In this document: positions 54,132 to 62,194 of the stretch, one piece after another
Layout of the letters: each line of letters opens with the position of its first letter
Position numbering within the stretch: position 1 is the stretch's first letter
Assembly (NCBI RefSeq): GCF_047314965.1
Contig: NZ_JBLBVK010000053.1
Coordinates: forward strand, 81,839 to 145,838
Reading direction: 5' to 3'
Origin: JAVJUV01 sp047314965
Lineage (GTDB): Bacteria > Pseudomonadota > Alphaproteobacteria > Rhodobacterales > Rhodobacteraceae
DNA length: 64,000 nucleotides
Made by a program: the position numbers and the translations under genes
The notes under the pieces: generated by a model
What the model was told of the DNA's origin: nothing
What the model saw: the letters and a program-made list of their open reading frames with translations, nothing else
The model's database searches: none

Positions 54132-55130
54132 GTGAAAAAGCTTTTGATAACATCGGCACTCGCCATCTCGGCGCTTTCGGTCGGCTCGACCGCTTTCGCC
54201 CAGGATATCTTCGCACTAGTGCCGAAGAACATGAACAACCCGTTCTTCGATCAGGCCCGCGACGGCTGCAAGAAAGCGGAAGCCGAGGCGAACGGTGCCT
54301 TCGTCTGCGAATATATCGGACCGGGCGAGCACGGCGGCGGTGACGAGCAGGTTCAGATCGTGATGGACCTTATCGCGCGCGGCAACGTGAAGGGCCTCGG
54401 CGTGTCCCCATCGAACGCCGCCGCCATGGCGGTTGCGGCACAGGCAGCGAAAGATGCCGGCATCCCCTTCATCACCTGGGACTCGGATCTTCTCGATCCG
54501 TCGCTCCGTACGGCCTACATCGGCACGCACAACTACGAAATCGGCGTGAACCTCGCCAAGCTCGCCATGCAGATCAAGCCGAACGGCGGCACGGTCTGCA
54601 TCCAGTCCGGCGGCGCCGCGGCGGCCAACCACAACGAGCGTATGCAGGGTATCCGCGACACGCTCGGCAACATGTCCGGCACCACCTCGCCGGGTGAGCG
54701 TCTGACCGGCCAGAACGGCTGGACCGAAGCAGACGGCTGCCCGCTCTACACCGACGACGACTTCCCGCGTTCGGTACAGCAGTTCGAGGACTTCATGGCC
54801 GCCAACCCGGACGTGGACGCCTTCCTGCCGACAGGCGGCTTCCCGCAGTTCGTGCCTGACGCGAACCGCGCCGCGGTCGAGCCCTACAAGGACAAGATCG
54901 CCGATGGCAGCCTCGCCCTCGTCGTGGCCGACACGCTTCCGGTACAGATCGACCAGATGCGCGAAGGATATTCGGCCGGTCAGGTCGGACAGCGTCCGTT
55001 CGAGATGGGCTACCGCGTGATGCAGGCCTTCGCACAGATGGCTGCTGGCGGCGAGCCTCCGGCAGACCCGACCTACACGGGCCTTGACGTCTGCACGCCC
55101 GAAACCGCCGACACCTGCATCGCGCAGTAA
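54132..55130 (+). CDS. sugar ABC transporter substrate-binding protein (CUT2/periplasmic binding protein type I)
   Basis: A 332-residue periplasmic protein with a signal peptide (MKKLLITSALAISALSVGSTAFA). The mature protein starts QDIFALVPKNMNNPFFDQARDGCKKAE, the classic opening of ribose-type binding proteins, and keeps the hinge segments GLGVSPSNAAAMAVAAQAAKDAGIPFITWDSD and DAFLPTGGFPQFVPDANR. Four or more cysteines suggest disulfides. The start is GTG at 54132 after GGGAGGATAAGCT. It is followed by a stem-loop, consistent with higher expression of the binding protein than of downstream genes. Confidence 0.92.
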   Translation: MKKLLITSALAISALSVGSTAFAQDIFALVPKNMNNPFFDQARDGCKKAEAEANGAFVCEYIGPGEHGGGDEQVQIVMDLIARGNVKGLGVSPSNAAAMAVAAQAAKDAGIPFITWDSDLLDPSLRTAYIGTHNYEIGVNLAKLAMQIKPNGGTVCIQSGGAAAANHNERMQGIRDTLGNMSGTTSPGERLTGQNGWTEADGCPLYTDDDFPRSVQQFEDFMAANPDVDAFLPTGGFPQFVPDANRAAVEPYKDKIADGSLALVVADTLPVQIDQMREGYSAGQVGQRPFEMGYRVMQAFAQMAAGGEPPADPTYTGLDVCTPETADTCIAQ

Positions 55131-55147
55131 GGCTATCTTCAAAACAG

Positions 55148-55174
55148 ACGGCGGCGCGACCTTTGCGCCGCCGT
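55148..55174 (+). terminator. perfect hairpin after the binding-protein gene
   Basis: ACGGCGGCGC (55148-55157) and GCGCCGCCGT (55165-55174) pair over 10 bp around a 7-nt loop, 18 bp after the stop, followed by TTCC. Because the SDR gene begins only 24 bp later on the same strand, it probably acts as a partial terminator or mRNA stabiliser inside the operon. Confidence 0.65.
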
Positions 55175-55197
55175 TTCCAATTCCGAAAGGACCTGCG

Positions 55198-55953
55198 ATG
55201 CCCGATTTCGCCACTTACCCCAGCCTGAAAGGCAAAACCGTGTTCATGACCGGCGGCGCTTCGGGCATCGGGGCCGAGATCGTGAAAGCTTTCACAGCAC
55301 AAGGCGCAGGTGTCGGCTTCCTGGACATCGACGCCGACGGAGCGGCGGCCATGAAATCCGCCACTGAAGGCACCGTGGACTACGAAATCTGCGACCTTCG
55401 TGACATCGACGCGATGAAGGCGGGCTTTGCCGCTCTGAAATCCCGCCTCGGATCGGCCAACATACTGGTCAACAACGCCGCCCGCGACGACCGCCACGAC
55501 TGGACCGAAGTCACGCCCGACTACTGGGACGAACGCCAGGCCACGAACCTTCGGCACATGTTTTTCGCGATCCAGACCCTCGCGCCCGACATGATTGCCG
55601 CTGGAGGCGGCTCAATCGTCAACATGGGTTCGAACTCCTGGTGGGAAGCCGGTGGCGGATTTCCGGCCTACGCAACCGCCAAGGCTGCGGTCCACGGGCT
55701 GACACGCACCATGGCCCGCGACCTTGGGCGGCACCGCATCCGCGTCAATACCGTTGTCCCCGGCTGGATCATGACCGAACGGCAGAAGACCCTCTGGGCC
55801 ACGCCGGAGGCGCTTGAGAAACATCGTCAACGACAGTGCCTGCCTGATTTGATCGACCCGGTCTATGTCGCCCGGATGGTGGTCTTCCTGGCCTCCGACG
55901 ACGCGGCCATGTGCACCGCGAACAACTACATGGTCGAGGCTGGCTCGATCTGA
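55198..55953 (+). CDS. SDR family oxidoreductase (sugar dehydrogenase-like)
   Basis: A 251-residue classical short-chain dehydrogenase. The cofactor motif is TGGASGIGAEIVKAFTAQGA (about 18); the Asp at the end of the second strand (GFLDIDADG) favours NAD. NNAARDDRH follows, the catalytic Ser is in NMGSNSWWEAGGG, and YATAKAAVHG holds Tyr and Lys. It lies in the sugar transporter operon after a hairpin and 12 bp before the aldo/keto reductase, so oxidation of the imported sugar is likely; exact substrate unknown. Confidence 0.87.
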   Translation: MPDFATYPSLKGKTVFMTGGASGIGAEIVKAFTAQGAGVGFLDIDADGAAAMKSATEGTVDYEICDLRDIDAMKAGFAALKSRLGSANILVNNAARDDRHDWTEVTPDYWDERQATNLRHMFFAIQTLAPDMIAAGGGSIVNMGSNSWWEAGGGFPAYATAKAAVHGLTRTMARDLGRHRIRVNTVVPGWIMTERQKTLWATPEALEKHRQRQCLPDLIDPVYVARMVVFLASDDAAMCTANNYMVEAGSI

Positions 55954-55964
55954 GAGAGGATGAA

Positions 55965-56930
55965 ATGGAAAAGCGCAGGATCGGAGAAACTGGTGTCGAA
56001 GTGACGCCCATCATGTTCGGAACGTCCGGACTTGGCAGCATGCCCGATACCTATGGCTATTCGGTGGACGAAGACCGCGCTCTTTCCACGATCCGGGCCA
56101 TCTTCGACGGGCCGGTGAACTGCCTCGACACGTCGAACAACTACGGCTTCGGCGAGAGTGAACGGCGCATCGGAGCCGTCATTCGCGAACGCGGCGGCCT
56201 GCCGCCCGGTTTTGCCATATCAACCAAGCTCGACCGCGATATGGAGACCCGGCATTTCACGGCGTCCCGTGCGCGCCGTTCGTTGGAGGAAAGCCTGCAG
56301 CGATTGGGCGTCGACAAGATTCAACTGCTTCATCTCCATGACCCAGAGCACTGCGTCGATCTGAAAGAGATCACCGGAAAGGGCGGTGCGCTGGAAGAAA
56401 TGGTGAAGATGAAGGAAGAAGGTCTCGCCGACGCCATCGGTCTTGCCATGGGCAAAGTCGACATGATGTTCGACATCCTGAAGCAAGGCTGGCCATTTGA
56501 TACGATCATCAACCACAATCGCTATACGCTTCTGAACAGGAATGCGGACGAGATGTTCACATGGGCGCATGAAAAAGGCATCGCGGTGTTCAATGCCGCG
56601 CCTTACGCGTCAGGAGTGCTGGCAAAGGGCTCCGACAAGATGCCGCTCATTGCCTATGTGCCTGCAAGCGAAGCAGATCTGGAGCCGGTGCGCGCGATCG
56701 AGGCAGCCTGTTCTCGGCACGGAATAGCAACCGGTCCCGCGGCCCTGCAATTCTCCATGCAAGACCCGCGCATCGCCTCTACAGTGGTTGGGGTTACCAA
56801 GCCCGAACGGGTGGCCGAGACGATAGCCTGGGCGGAAGCGAGGATCTCGGACGAAGCTTGGGAGGAATTGAACGCCCTGCCCTTCGCGACCGACGATCCG
56901 GAAGAAAACCGGGACTACAAGCCCGGCTGA
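55965..56930 (+). CDS. aldo/keto reductase (D-threo-aldose/L-fucose dehydrogenase-like)
   Basis: A 321-residue TIM-barrel oxidoreductase. GETGVEVTPIMFGTSGLGSMP opens the barrel, CLDTSNNYGFGESERRIGAVIRERG carries the catalytic Asp and Tyr, followed by STKLDRD (Lys) and LLHLHDPEHC (His). The C-terminal STVVGVTKPERVAETIAWAE binds the cofactor. The pattern is that of aldose 1-dehydrogenases acting on fucose- or galactose-like sugars. It follows the SDR gene with GAGAGAGGATGAA as ribosome binding site and closes the visible operon. Confidence 0.87.
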   Translation: MEKRRIGETGVEVTPIMFGTSGLGSMPDTYGYSVDEDRALSTIRAIFDGPVNCLDTSNNYGFGESERRIGAVIRERGGLPPGFAISTKLDRDMETRHFTASRARRSLEESLQRLGVDKIQLLHLHDPEHCVDLKEITGKGGALEEMVKMKEEGLADAIGLAMGKVDMMFDILKQGWPFDTIINHNRYTLLNRNADEMFTWAHEKGIAVFNAAPYASGVLAKGSDKMPLIAYVPASEADLEPVRAIEAACSRHGIATGPAALQFSMQDPRIASTVVGVTKPERVAETIAWAEARISDEAWEELNALPFATDDPEENRDYKPG

Positions 56931-56998
56931 TCTGCTCGCGCTTATTTTGGTGCTCCGGCACCGGGGGTGAATTTACAAGACCATCCGATCCGGACCGC

Positions 56999-57012
56999 TT
57001 GACCTCGGTCAA
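56999..57012 (+). promoter_or_regulatory. FNR-type site before cbpA
   Basis: TTGACCTCGGTCAA fits the FNR/FnrL/DNR consensus TTGAY-N4-RTCAA at every defined base. It ends 54 bp before the cbpA start codon, where an activator site at about -41 would be expected. A second such site precedes the AAA+ gene 1.4 kb downstream. Confidence 0.6.
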
Positions 57013-57066
57013 TGCAACCTGCGGCCGCCTTCGCAACAATGCCCCTCAAACGATGGAGAGGCTTCA

Positions 57067-58002
57067 TTGAGCGACGATCCATACAAGATTCTGGGCGTCT
57101 CAAAAACCGCAACGCAGGATGAGATCAAAAAGGCCTATCGCAAGCTTGCGAAAGCCCTCCACCCGGATTTGCATCCCGGCGACACCGGGAAGGAAGCTGA
57201 ATTCCAGGCAGTCTCGGCCGCCTATGATCTGCTTGGTGATCCCGAAAAGCGGAAGCGTTTCGATGCCGGTGAAATCGACGCGAGCGGCCACGAAAGGCCG
57301 GAGAGACGCTTCTATCGCCAGTATGCCGGACAAGACGCCGGCAGCCGCTATGACCCAGAAATGGGGCCGCAGGATTATGCGGACGCGTCCGAGTTCTTGT
57401 CCGATCTCTTCGGACGACGCTATCGCAGTGGCGGCGGGGACTTCCGGCAAGCATTTCATGCCCGTGGAAACGATACGCGCTACAATCTCGAGGTCGATTT
57501 CATGGACGCCGCGCGCGGCGCAAGAAAACGCGTGACGATGCCTGACGGCAATGCAATCGAGATCTCGATTCCACCGGGCGTGAATCATGGCCAGACACTT
57601 CGCCTTCGCGGCAAAGGCGGCCCCGGGCTTGGAGAAGGCCCTGCCGGTGACGCACTGATCACCATCGGAGTGAAACCGCACCCGGTCTTCAAACGTGACG
57701 GGTATGATATAGACATGGAACTGCCCATTACGCTCGACGAAGCGGTTCTTGGGGCAAAGGTCGACGTTCCAACGATCTCGGGGGCGGTTTCCCTCTCGAT
57801 CCCCAAGGGCGCGTCTTCCGGGCGCCGCCTCAGACTGAAGGGAAAGGGAATATCGCGCACCAAGGGTCCGGCGGGCGATCAATATGTGCGTCTGAAAATC
57901 GTTCTCCCGGACAAGGTCGGAGTGGAGTTGGAGGAACTGGCGGAACGCTGGCGGAATCAGTCACACTTTGACCCACGGAAAAGCCTGTGGAGGCAAGAAT
58001 GA
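57067..58002 (+). CDS. cbpA: CbpA-type DnaJ co-chaperone
   Basis: A 311-residue type II J-protein. The J domain (about 4-70) reads DPYKILGVSKTATQDEIKKAYRKLAKALHPDLHPG with the HPD tripeptide. No zinc finger follows; instead come a linker and the two C-terminal substrate-binding beta domains (NLEVDFMDAARGARKRVTMPDG, then IEISIPPGVNHGQTLRLRGKGGPG and SIPKGASSGRRLRLKGKG). It should stimulate DnaK and may bind curved DNA as E. coli CbpA does. The start is TTG at 57067 after GGAGAGGCTTCA. It overlaps cbpM by ATGA. Confidence 0.9.
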   Translation: MSDDPYKILGVSKTATQDEIKKAYRKLAKALHPDLHPGDTGKEAEFQAVSAAYDLLGDPEKRKRFDAGEIDASGHERPERRFYRQYAGQDAGSRYDPEMGPQDYADASEFLSDLFGRRYRSGGGDFRQAFHARGNDTRYNLEVDFMDAARGARKRVTMPDGNAIEISIPPGVNHGQTLRLRGKGGPGLGEGPAGDALITIGVKPHPVFKRDGYDIDMELPITLDEAVLGAKVDVPTISGAVSLSIPKGASSGRRLRLKGKGISRTKGPAGDQYVRLKIVLPDKVGVELEELAERWRNQSHFDPRKSLWRQE

Positions 58003-58352
58003 GACTTGATGAGCGCAGCGTGGTCGCCGAAGTCAGACGGCTGACCCTTCGGGAGCTTCGTTTTTGGGTGCGCGAAGGGTGGGTCAGGCCTGCAAACGCC
58101 GAGACCGGGCCCATATTTGATGAGATTGATCTTGCCCGCATCCGACTGCTCTGTGACTTGCGCAAGGAGATGGCTCTGCCAACGGATGCGCTTCCCGTCG
58201 TACTTTCGCTGATCGACCGCCTCCACGAAACGCGCCGTGAACTCCGGCACCTTACCGAAGCTCTGGAAGAGCAACCCGAAACGGTACGTCGCTCAGTCAT
58301 AGCCAGCTTTCGCGAGCGCCGTTCAGGCCGTGACCGCGAAAGCGATGGGTGA
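57999..58352 (+). CDS. cbpM: chaperone modulator CbpM
   Basis: A 117-residue MerR-like protein. The N-terminal half LRELRFWVREGWVRPANAETGPIFDEIDLARIRLLCDLRKEM is the CbpM winged-helix fold that binds the CbpA J domain and inhibits it; the C-terminal half is a coiled coil (LIDRLHETRRELRHLTEALEEQ). The ATG overlaps the cbpA stop (ATGA), with GGAGGCAAGA as its ribosome binding site. Pairing with cbpA makes the call reliable. Confidence 0.88.
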   Translation: MRLDERSVVAEVRRLTLRELRFWVREGWVRPANAETGPIFDEIDLARIRLLCDLRKEMALPTDALPVVLSLIDRLHETRRELRHLTEALEEQPETVRRSVIASFRERRSGRDRESDG

Positions 58353-58379
58353 TTTCTGGTAGGACGTGCTCCGAAAAAC

Positions 58380-58393
58380 CTGATCCTTATCAA
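58380..58393 (+). promoter_or_regulatory. FNR-type site before the AAA+ gene
   Basis: CTGATCCTTATCAA matches TTGAY-N4-RTCAA in nine of ten defined positions. It lies 79 bp before the AAA+ start codon, in the 119-bp gap after cbpM. The presence of a second FNR-type palindrome 1.4 kb from the one before cbpA strengthens both. Confidence 0.55.
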
Positions 58394-58471
58394 GGTCACG
58401 CAACAGCTTTGGCGTGAAATATGCTGCAATTGTTTGGGCTACAGCGTGTTCCCCAAGAAACCGGAGGTTCA

Positions 58472-60397
58472 ATGGACGAGTTTGCCGAAAGCCGTGATCT
58501 GCCTTCGTGGTTCGACGAGGTAAGCGCTTCGCTTGCCTATTCGGACCATCTTGTTTTTTCCGGGAACATCGGCGACCTCTATCCGTCTCCGAAAGGGAAC
58601 GGGGCGGGATTTCAAGCTTTTGAAGACACCCTCTGGGACCTGTTGAAGGCATCCGGTATTCGCGGCCTACTCCGATACGACGCCGTACAAGGTCTCGTCA
58701 TCTCGAACGCTTCGAGCGACACCGAAAAAGCCTCTTTGCAGGCATCCTTCGATCCGCCCGGCAGACCTTGTACGCTCTCGGAACTCGCCGAGATCCACCA
58801 TGCAGTCTCCACATTCGCGGAGTTCCGGATCGGACTGCTCGTCGACTACGCATCCCAGCTTTGCCAGGCGGATACTCGCACAGTGGAAGATTTCTTTGTC
58901 CGGGTCGACCTGAACTCGCGGACCCAAAGGCGGGATAACCCCCTCAGGAACGGAAACCCGACGATCTGGAAAGTCGATCATCCTGCCGACCTGCCCGACT
59001 GGTTCGTGCTTAACAATGCCACGCTACGCGAAATCCAGATCGAAAGACCCAATCTCGAAGATCGCTATGCCTTTGCACTGCACCTCGCCGAAGTTCATGA
59101 ATGGCTCGGGAAATTGCCCGAAGAAGCGCAGGAAAGGCAACTTCAGCAATTCGCCCTGGAAAGCGACGGCAAGCCGCTGCTGGCGATGGATGCCATCGCC
59201 AAGGTGGCGCAGGCCGAAAACATGGGGCTGGCGCGGATTTCCGATGCAATTCGCGTGTTCCGGACGGGATCACGAAGAAACCCGTGGACGTCGCCGGTTC
59301 TGCGAAAGCGGATGCAGCAGGCACCGGAAGCCCTTCAGGCGAGGATCAAGGGGCAGCCGCACGCGATCGAGAAATCACTGGATATCCTTTCGCGGTCGAT
59401 CCTGGGTTTGTCCGGCGCGCAATCCGGCGCGATGCATACTCGTCCGAGGGGCGCTCTTTTCTTTGTCGGCCCGACCGGAGTTGGCAAGACCGAGCTTGCG
59501 AAGTCGATCACGGAGCTACTTTTCGGCGACGAAACGCTATGCCACCGCTTCGACATGTCGGAATTCATGGAAGAAAGCTCGGTCTCGCGGCTCATCGGAG
59601 CGCCTCCGGGCCATGCCGACCACGAGAAAGGTGGCGAATTGATCAACGCCGCTCTCCGTCGACCTTTCAGCGTATTCCTGTTCGATGAGGTCGAGAAAGC
59701 ACATCCCAGAGTTCTAGACCTTTTCCTTCAGATCCTGGACGAAGGCCGGCTTACCGACGCACGCGGCGCCACTGCTTACTTCTCAGAGGCTCTGATCATC
59801 TTCACCTCTAACATCGGCATTGCTCAGGGTTCGCGCGCAAGCAACATGGGCATGAACGTCCTGCCATCCGACACCCATTCCGAGGTCTCGCACAAGATCA
59901 CGCGTGCGGTCGAAGAGCATTTCAGAGTCGAGTTGAAACGGCCGGAGCTTCTGAACAGGATCGGCCAGAACGTTGTTGTCTTCGACTTCCTCACACCAAC
60001 CGGCATGTCCGCGATATTCGACGCTATTCTGAAACGCGCCATGTACACCATCGAGACCGAACAGAATGTTTCGATCACGTTCGATCCCCCGGCAATGACG
60101 GCGCTGAAACAGCTTTGTACGCAGGATTTTTTCGATGGCGGACGCGGCGTGGCAAACCGCATCGAAACGCATTTCATCAATCCCCTTGCCCGCCATCTGT
60201 TTTCGGCTTCGGGAGTGTCGGAGGTTCGCATCTCGGGGATCGAAGAGACCAATGGAAGAACGGTCCTTCGTCTTGAGGAACCGCAGGGCAATCAGGCACA
60301 ACCAATGCCCCCGGCACAGCAGCCTCACCCTGAAACAAGAGTACGCCGTGTCTATCCATCCCAGGACCGTTGGCGCTCCAGATTCGAGACGCGCTAA
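58472..60397 (+). CDS. ClpB/ClpA-like AAA+ protein with one intact ATPase domain
   Basis: A 641-residue protein started at 58472 (GGAGG just before). The second module is a canonical class I Clp D2: Walker A GPTGVGKTELAKS (about 333), pore loop and LIGAPPGHADHEKGGEL, Walker B FLFDEVEKAHP (about 403), sensor IIFTSNIG, and a C-terminal sensor 2 GGRGVANRIE (about 557). The first 290 residues look like a AAA+ fold that has lost Walker A (GNIGDLYPSPKGNG in its place) but keep a hydrophobic RIGLLVDYA strand. There is no Clp N-domain and no ClpP-binding loop is apparent. It follows cbpAM, so disaggregation or remodelling with that J-protein is plausible. Confidence 0.75.
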   Translation: MDEFAESRDLPSWFDEVSASLAYSDHLVFSGNIGDLYPSPKGNGAGFQAFEDTLWDLLKASGIRGLLRYDAVQGLVISNASSDTEKASLQASFDPPGRPCTLSELAEIHHAVSTFAEFRIGLLVDYASQLCQADTRTVEDFFVRVDLNSRTQRRDNPLRNGNPTIWKVDHPADLPDWFVLNNATLREIQIERPNLEDRYAFALHLAEVHEWLGKLPEEAQERQLQQFALESDGKPLLAMDAIAKVAQAENMGLARISDAIRVFRTGSRRNPWTSPVLRKRMQQAPEALQARIKGQPHAIEKSLDILSRSILGLSGAQSGAMHTRPRGALFFVGPTGVGKTELAKSITELLFGDETLCHRFDMSEFMEESSVSRLIGAPPGHADHEKGGELINAALRRPFSVFLFDEVEKAHPRVLDLFLQILDEGRLTDARGATAYFSEALIIFTSNIGIAQGSRASNMGMNVLPSDTHSEVSHKITRAVEEHFRVELKRPELLNRIGQNVVVFDFLTPTGMSAIFDAILKRAMYTIETEQNVSITFDPPAMTALKQLCTQDFFDGGRGVANRIETHFINPLARHLFSASGVSEVRISGIEETNGRTVLRLEEPQGNQAQPMPPAQQPHPETRVRRVYPSQDRWRSRFETR

Positions 60398-60477
60398 ATG
60401 ACCGGCGGGACTGAAGATCTGGAAAAATCCGATCCCGCATCAGGTCCGGGCTTTCTGAAGGGAGCGGACAGGAGGCA

Positions 60478-61137
60478 CTAGGGCGCGCGCTGAAAGCCGA
60501 CCTGAGCGGCACCTCTCGTCTCTGGCTGCAACGTGTCGCAAACCGCCTTTCCGCCATCCGTTAGACGACAGGTGATTTCCCGTTGATGAATGTATCCACC
60601 ATCATCACAAGAGAGGTTTCCCGGCTCCAAGATCTGCAAAACACCGCCTGAAAAGCCCGCCCGAACTGATCCTTCACAGGATACCCCATCGTCAGATCGC
60701 ATTGTTTGCTCACCGTTGCCGCCGGAATCAAAACACATGCTCCATTCGCGATACGTACGAATTTGCCCGGTCGCGACATCCCTGCTCCGGTACGTTGCGT
60801 CAAGCGCCCAACATCCGAAAAGCATCGACAAATCACCATTCGCCCAACCCTCAGGCGTAAGAGGCGCATTCGGGTCTGGTGATGCTGCCACACATTGCAG
60901 CGCACCGATCTCCCGTTCAATCTCAAAGACCCGGCGCTCAAGTTCGCCTCGCTCTTGGGCGAGTGCCACGATCCGCATGTCGACCGTCCTATGTTTCTCG
61001 GAAACGCAGGACGACACGTGGCGAAGGAGTGGAAGATCAAGCGCACAGGCTTTCAGAAGAACGAGGCCGGAAAAAACTGTCATCCCGATCAGAACAAGAC
61101 TTCCGAACCCAATCGTAAAAGCCAGCCCCCTAGGCAT
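60478..61137 (-). CDS. membrane-anchored protein of unknown function
   Basis: A 219-residue protein with an N-terminal transmembrane helix (about 5-30, LAFTIGFGSLVLIGMTVFSGLVLLKA), a coiled-coil stretch (VALAQERGELERRVFEIEREIGALQC), and a cysteine-rich beta domain: GDLSMLFGCWALDATY, REWSMCFDSGGNGEQTMRSDDGVSCEG, NLSCDDGGYIHQREITCRL and KAVCDTL. The six or so cysteines suggest periplasmic disulfides. The ATG at 61137 is used; a TTG at 61143 has a better-spaced GAGG. No named family was recognised. It runs opposite to the AAA+ gene. Confidence 0.65.
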   Translation of the reverse strand: MPRGLAFTIGFGSLVLIGMTVFSGLVLLKACALDLPLLRHVSSCVSEKHRTVDMRIVALAQERGELERRVFEIEREIGALQCVAASPDPNAPLTPEGWANGDLSMLFGCWALDATYRSRDVATGQIRTYREWSMCFDSGGNGEQTMRSDDGVSCEGSVRAGFSGGVLQILEPGNLSCDDGGYIHQREITCRLTDGGKAVCDTLQPETRGAAQVGFQRAP

Positions 61138-61284
61138 CACCAATGCAATTCACCTCGTCAATTCTAGCACAGCGTCACCGATTGGAGGTTTCTGGTCAAT
61201 ATGATGAACCTTCCAAATAATATCATTTTGACACTCGATTTCTGATGCTACGATGAATGCAACTCAAAGAACACAAAATCGATT

Positions 61285-62181
61285 ATGTTCCGAAGATCAT
61301 TCACTTCCTCGATTGCTGCAGTTGTTGCGCTATCTTTTTGTTGGACGGTAGATGCCCAACATCAGACCACCCGAATTCTTTGGTGGAATGGAATTCCCAA
61401 TTTCGGATCCGAGTTGGTTTCCAAGCACCGTGAGGTGATGGCCGAGTATGTTGATCAGTACGGCGGAGGAAACATCTATGACGTTGAATATATTCAAAAA
61501 ACGAACGGCGGCGATCTGGCGCGCCACTTGGCAGGCAAGAGCTTTGACATTCTTATCCTGGACCTGACAAACAGACGCGTTCGACTGAACCAATCGGACA
61601 AGAGCGCCATCCAACAGTTTTACAGCAATGGTCGAAATGCTCTGATGTTGGATGAGTCATTCGCAATTCGCAGCATTCGCCACAACCCTCGAACAGTTTT
61701 CCCAGGAACCGGAGGATCAAGTGCTGGGCTCTTGATAAATCAGATAAGTGCTCTTGCGAAAAATGGCGGCGGCATATTGATCGGAACAGATCACGACGCC
61801 TGGCAACCCAACGCAAATGCCGCGCTGTCGGCAATCCTGCCCAAAGCCCGCTTCACTGGGCTGACCAATCCTTCGACAAACGGAGACTTCCTTGCCGACG
61901 TGCTACTTGGCCAAGAGGTTGCGATCAAACCGCGGGACATCCTCAACCACTGGGAATCCGTTCCGAACCAAGGAGAAGCGCCTGTCGGCACCTTTGTCGA
62001 CTTCCTGGGTCGCAACGTGACTCTGTACTCACTTGTAGAGATTGCCGACAAACCCGGCAGGGGTCGAAAACGCCCATACATCTCCGCCAACTTCGATCCC
62101 GGAACCAACAGAATTCCGGTGGATAGCGAAGACCTCACATTTGGGAACATTCCAACCCACAGGAGTGGGCCGATTGACTAG
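61285..62181 (+). CDS. exported protein with possible glutamine-amidotransferase-like fold
   Basis: A 298-residue protein with a signal peptide (MFRRSFTSSIAAVVALSFCWTVDA). The mature part alternates strands and helices: RILWWNGIPNFGS, FDILILDLTNRR, GRNALMLDESFAIRSI, GGGILIGTDHDAWQPNAN. This order resembles the class I glutamine-amidotransferase/ThuA-like fold, but no nucleophilic Cys is seen at the elbow (IGTDHDAW), so any such relation is structural only. G+C is lower than in the neighbours, mainly in the first 250 bp. Possible promoter elements TTGACA (61228) and TACGAT (61249) stand 15 bp apart. Function unknown. Confidence 0.6.
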   Translation: MFRRSFTSSIAAVVALSFCWTVDAQHQTTRILWWNGIPNFGSELVSKHREVMAEYVDQYGGGNIYDVEYIQKTNGGDLARHLAGKSFDILILDLTNRRVRLNQSDKSAIQQFYSNGRNALMLDESFAIRSIRHNPRTVFPGTGGSSAGLLINQISALAKNGGGILIGTDHDAWQPNANAALSAILPKARFTGLTNPSTNGDFLADVLLGQEVAIKPRDILNHWESVPNQGEAPVGTFVDFLGRNVTLYSLVEIADKPGRGRKRPYISANFDPGTNRIPVDSEDLTFGNIPTHRSGPID

Positions 62182-62194
62182 GCACGCGTGTTAA

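Noticed and set aside
60398..60481. 27-residue frame beginning immediately after the AAA+ stop
   Set aside because: No ribosome binding site, overlaps the end of the opposite gene, and its composition gives no support for coding.
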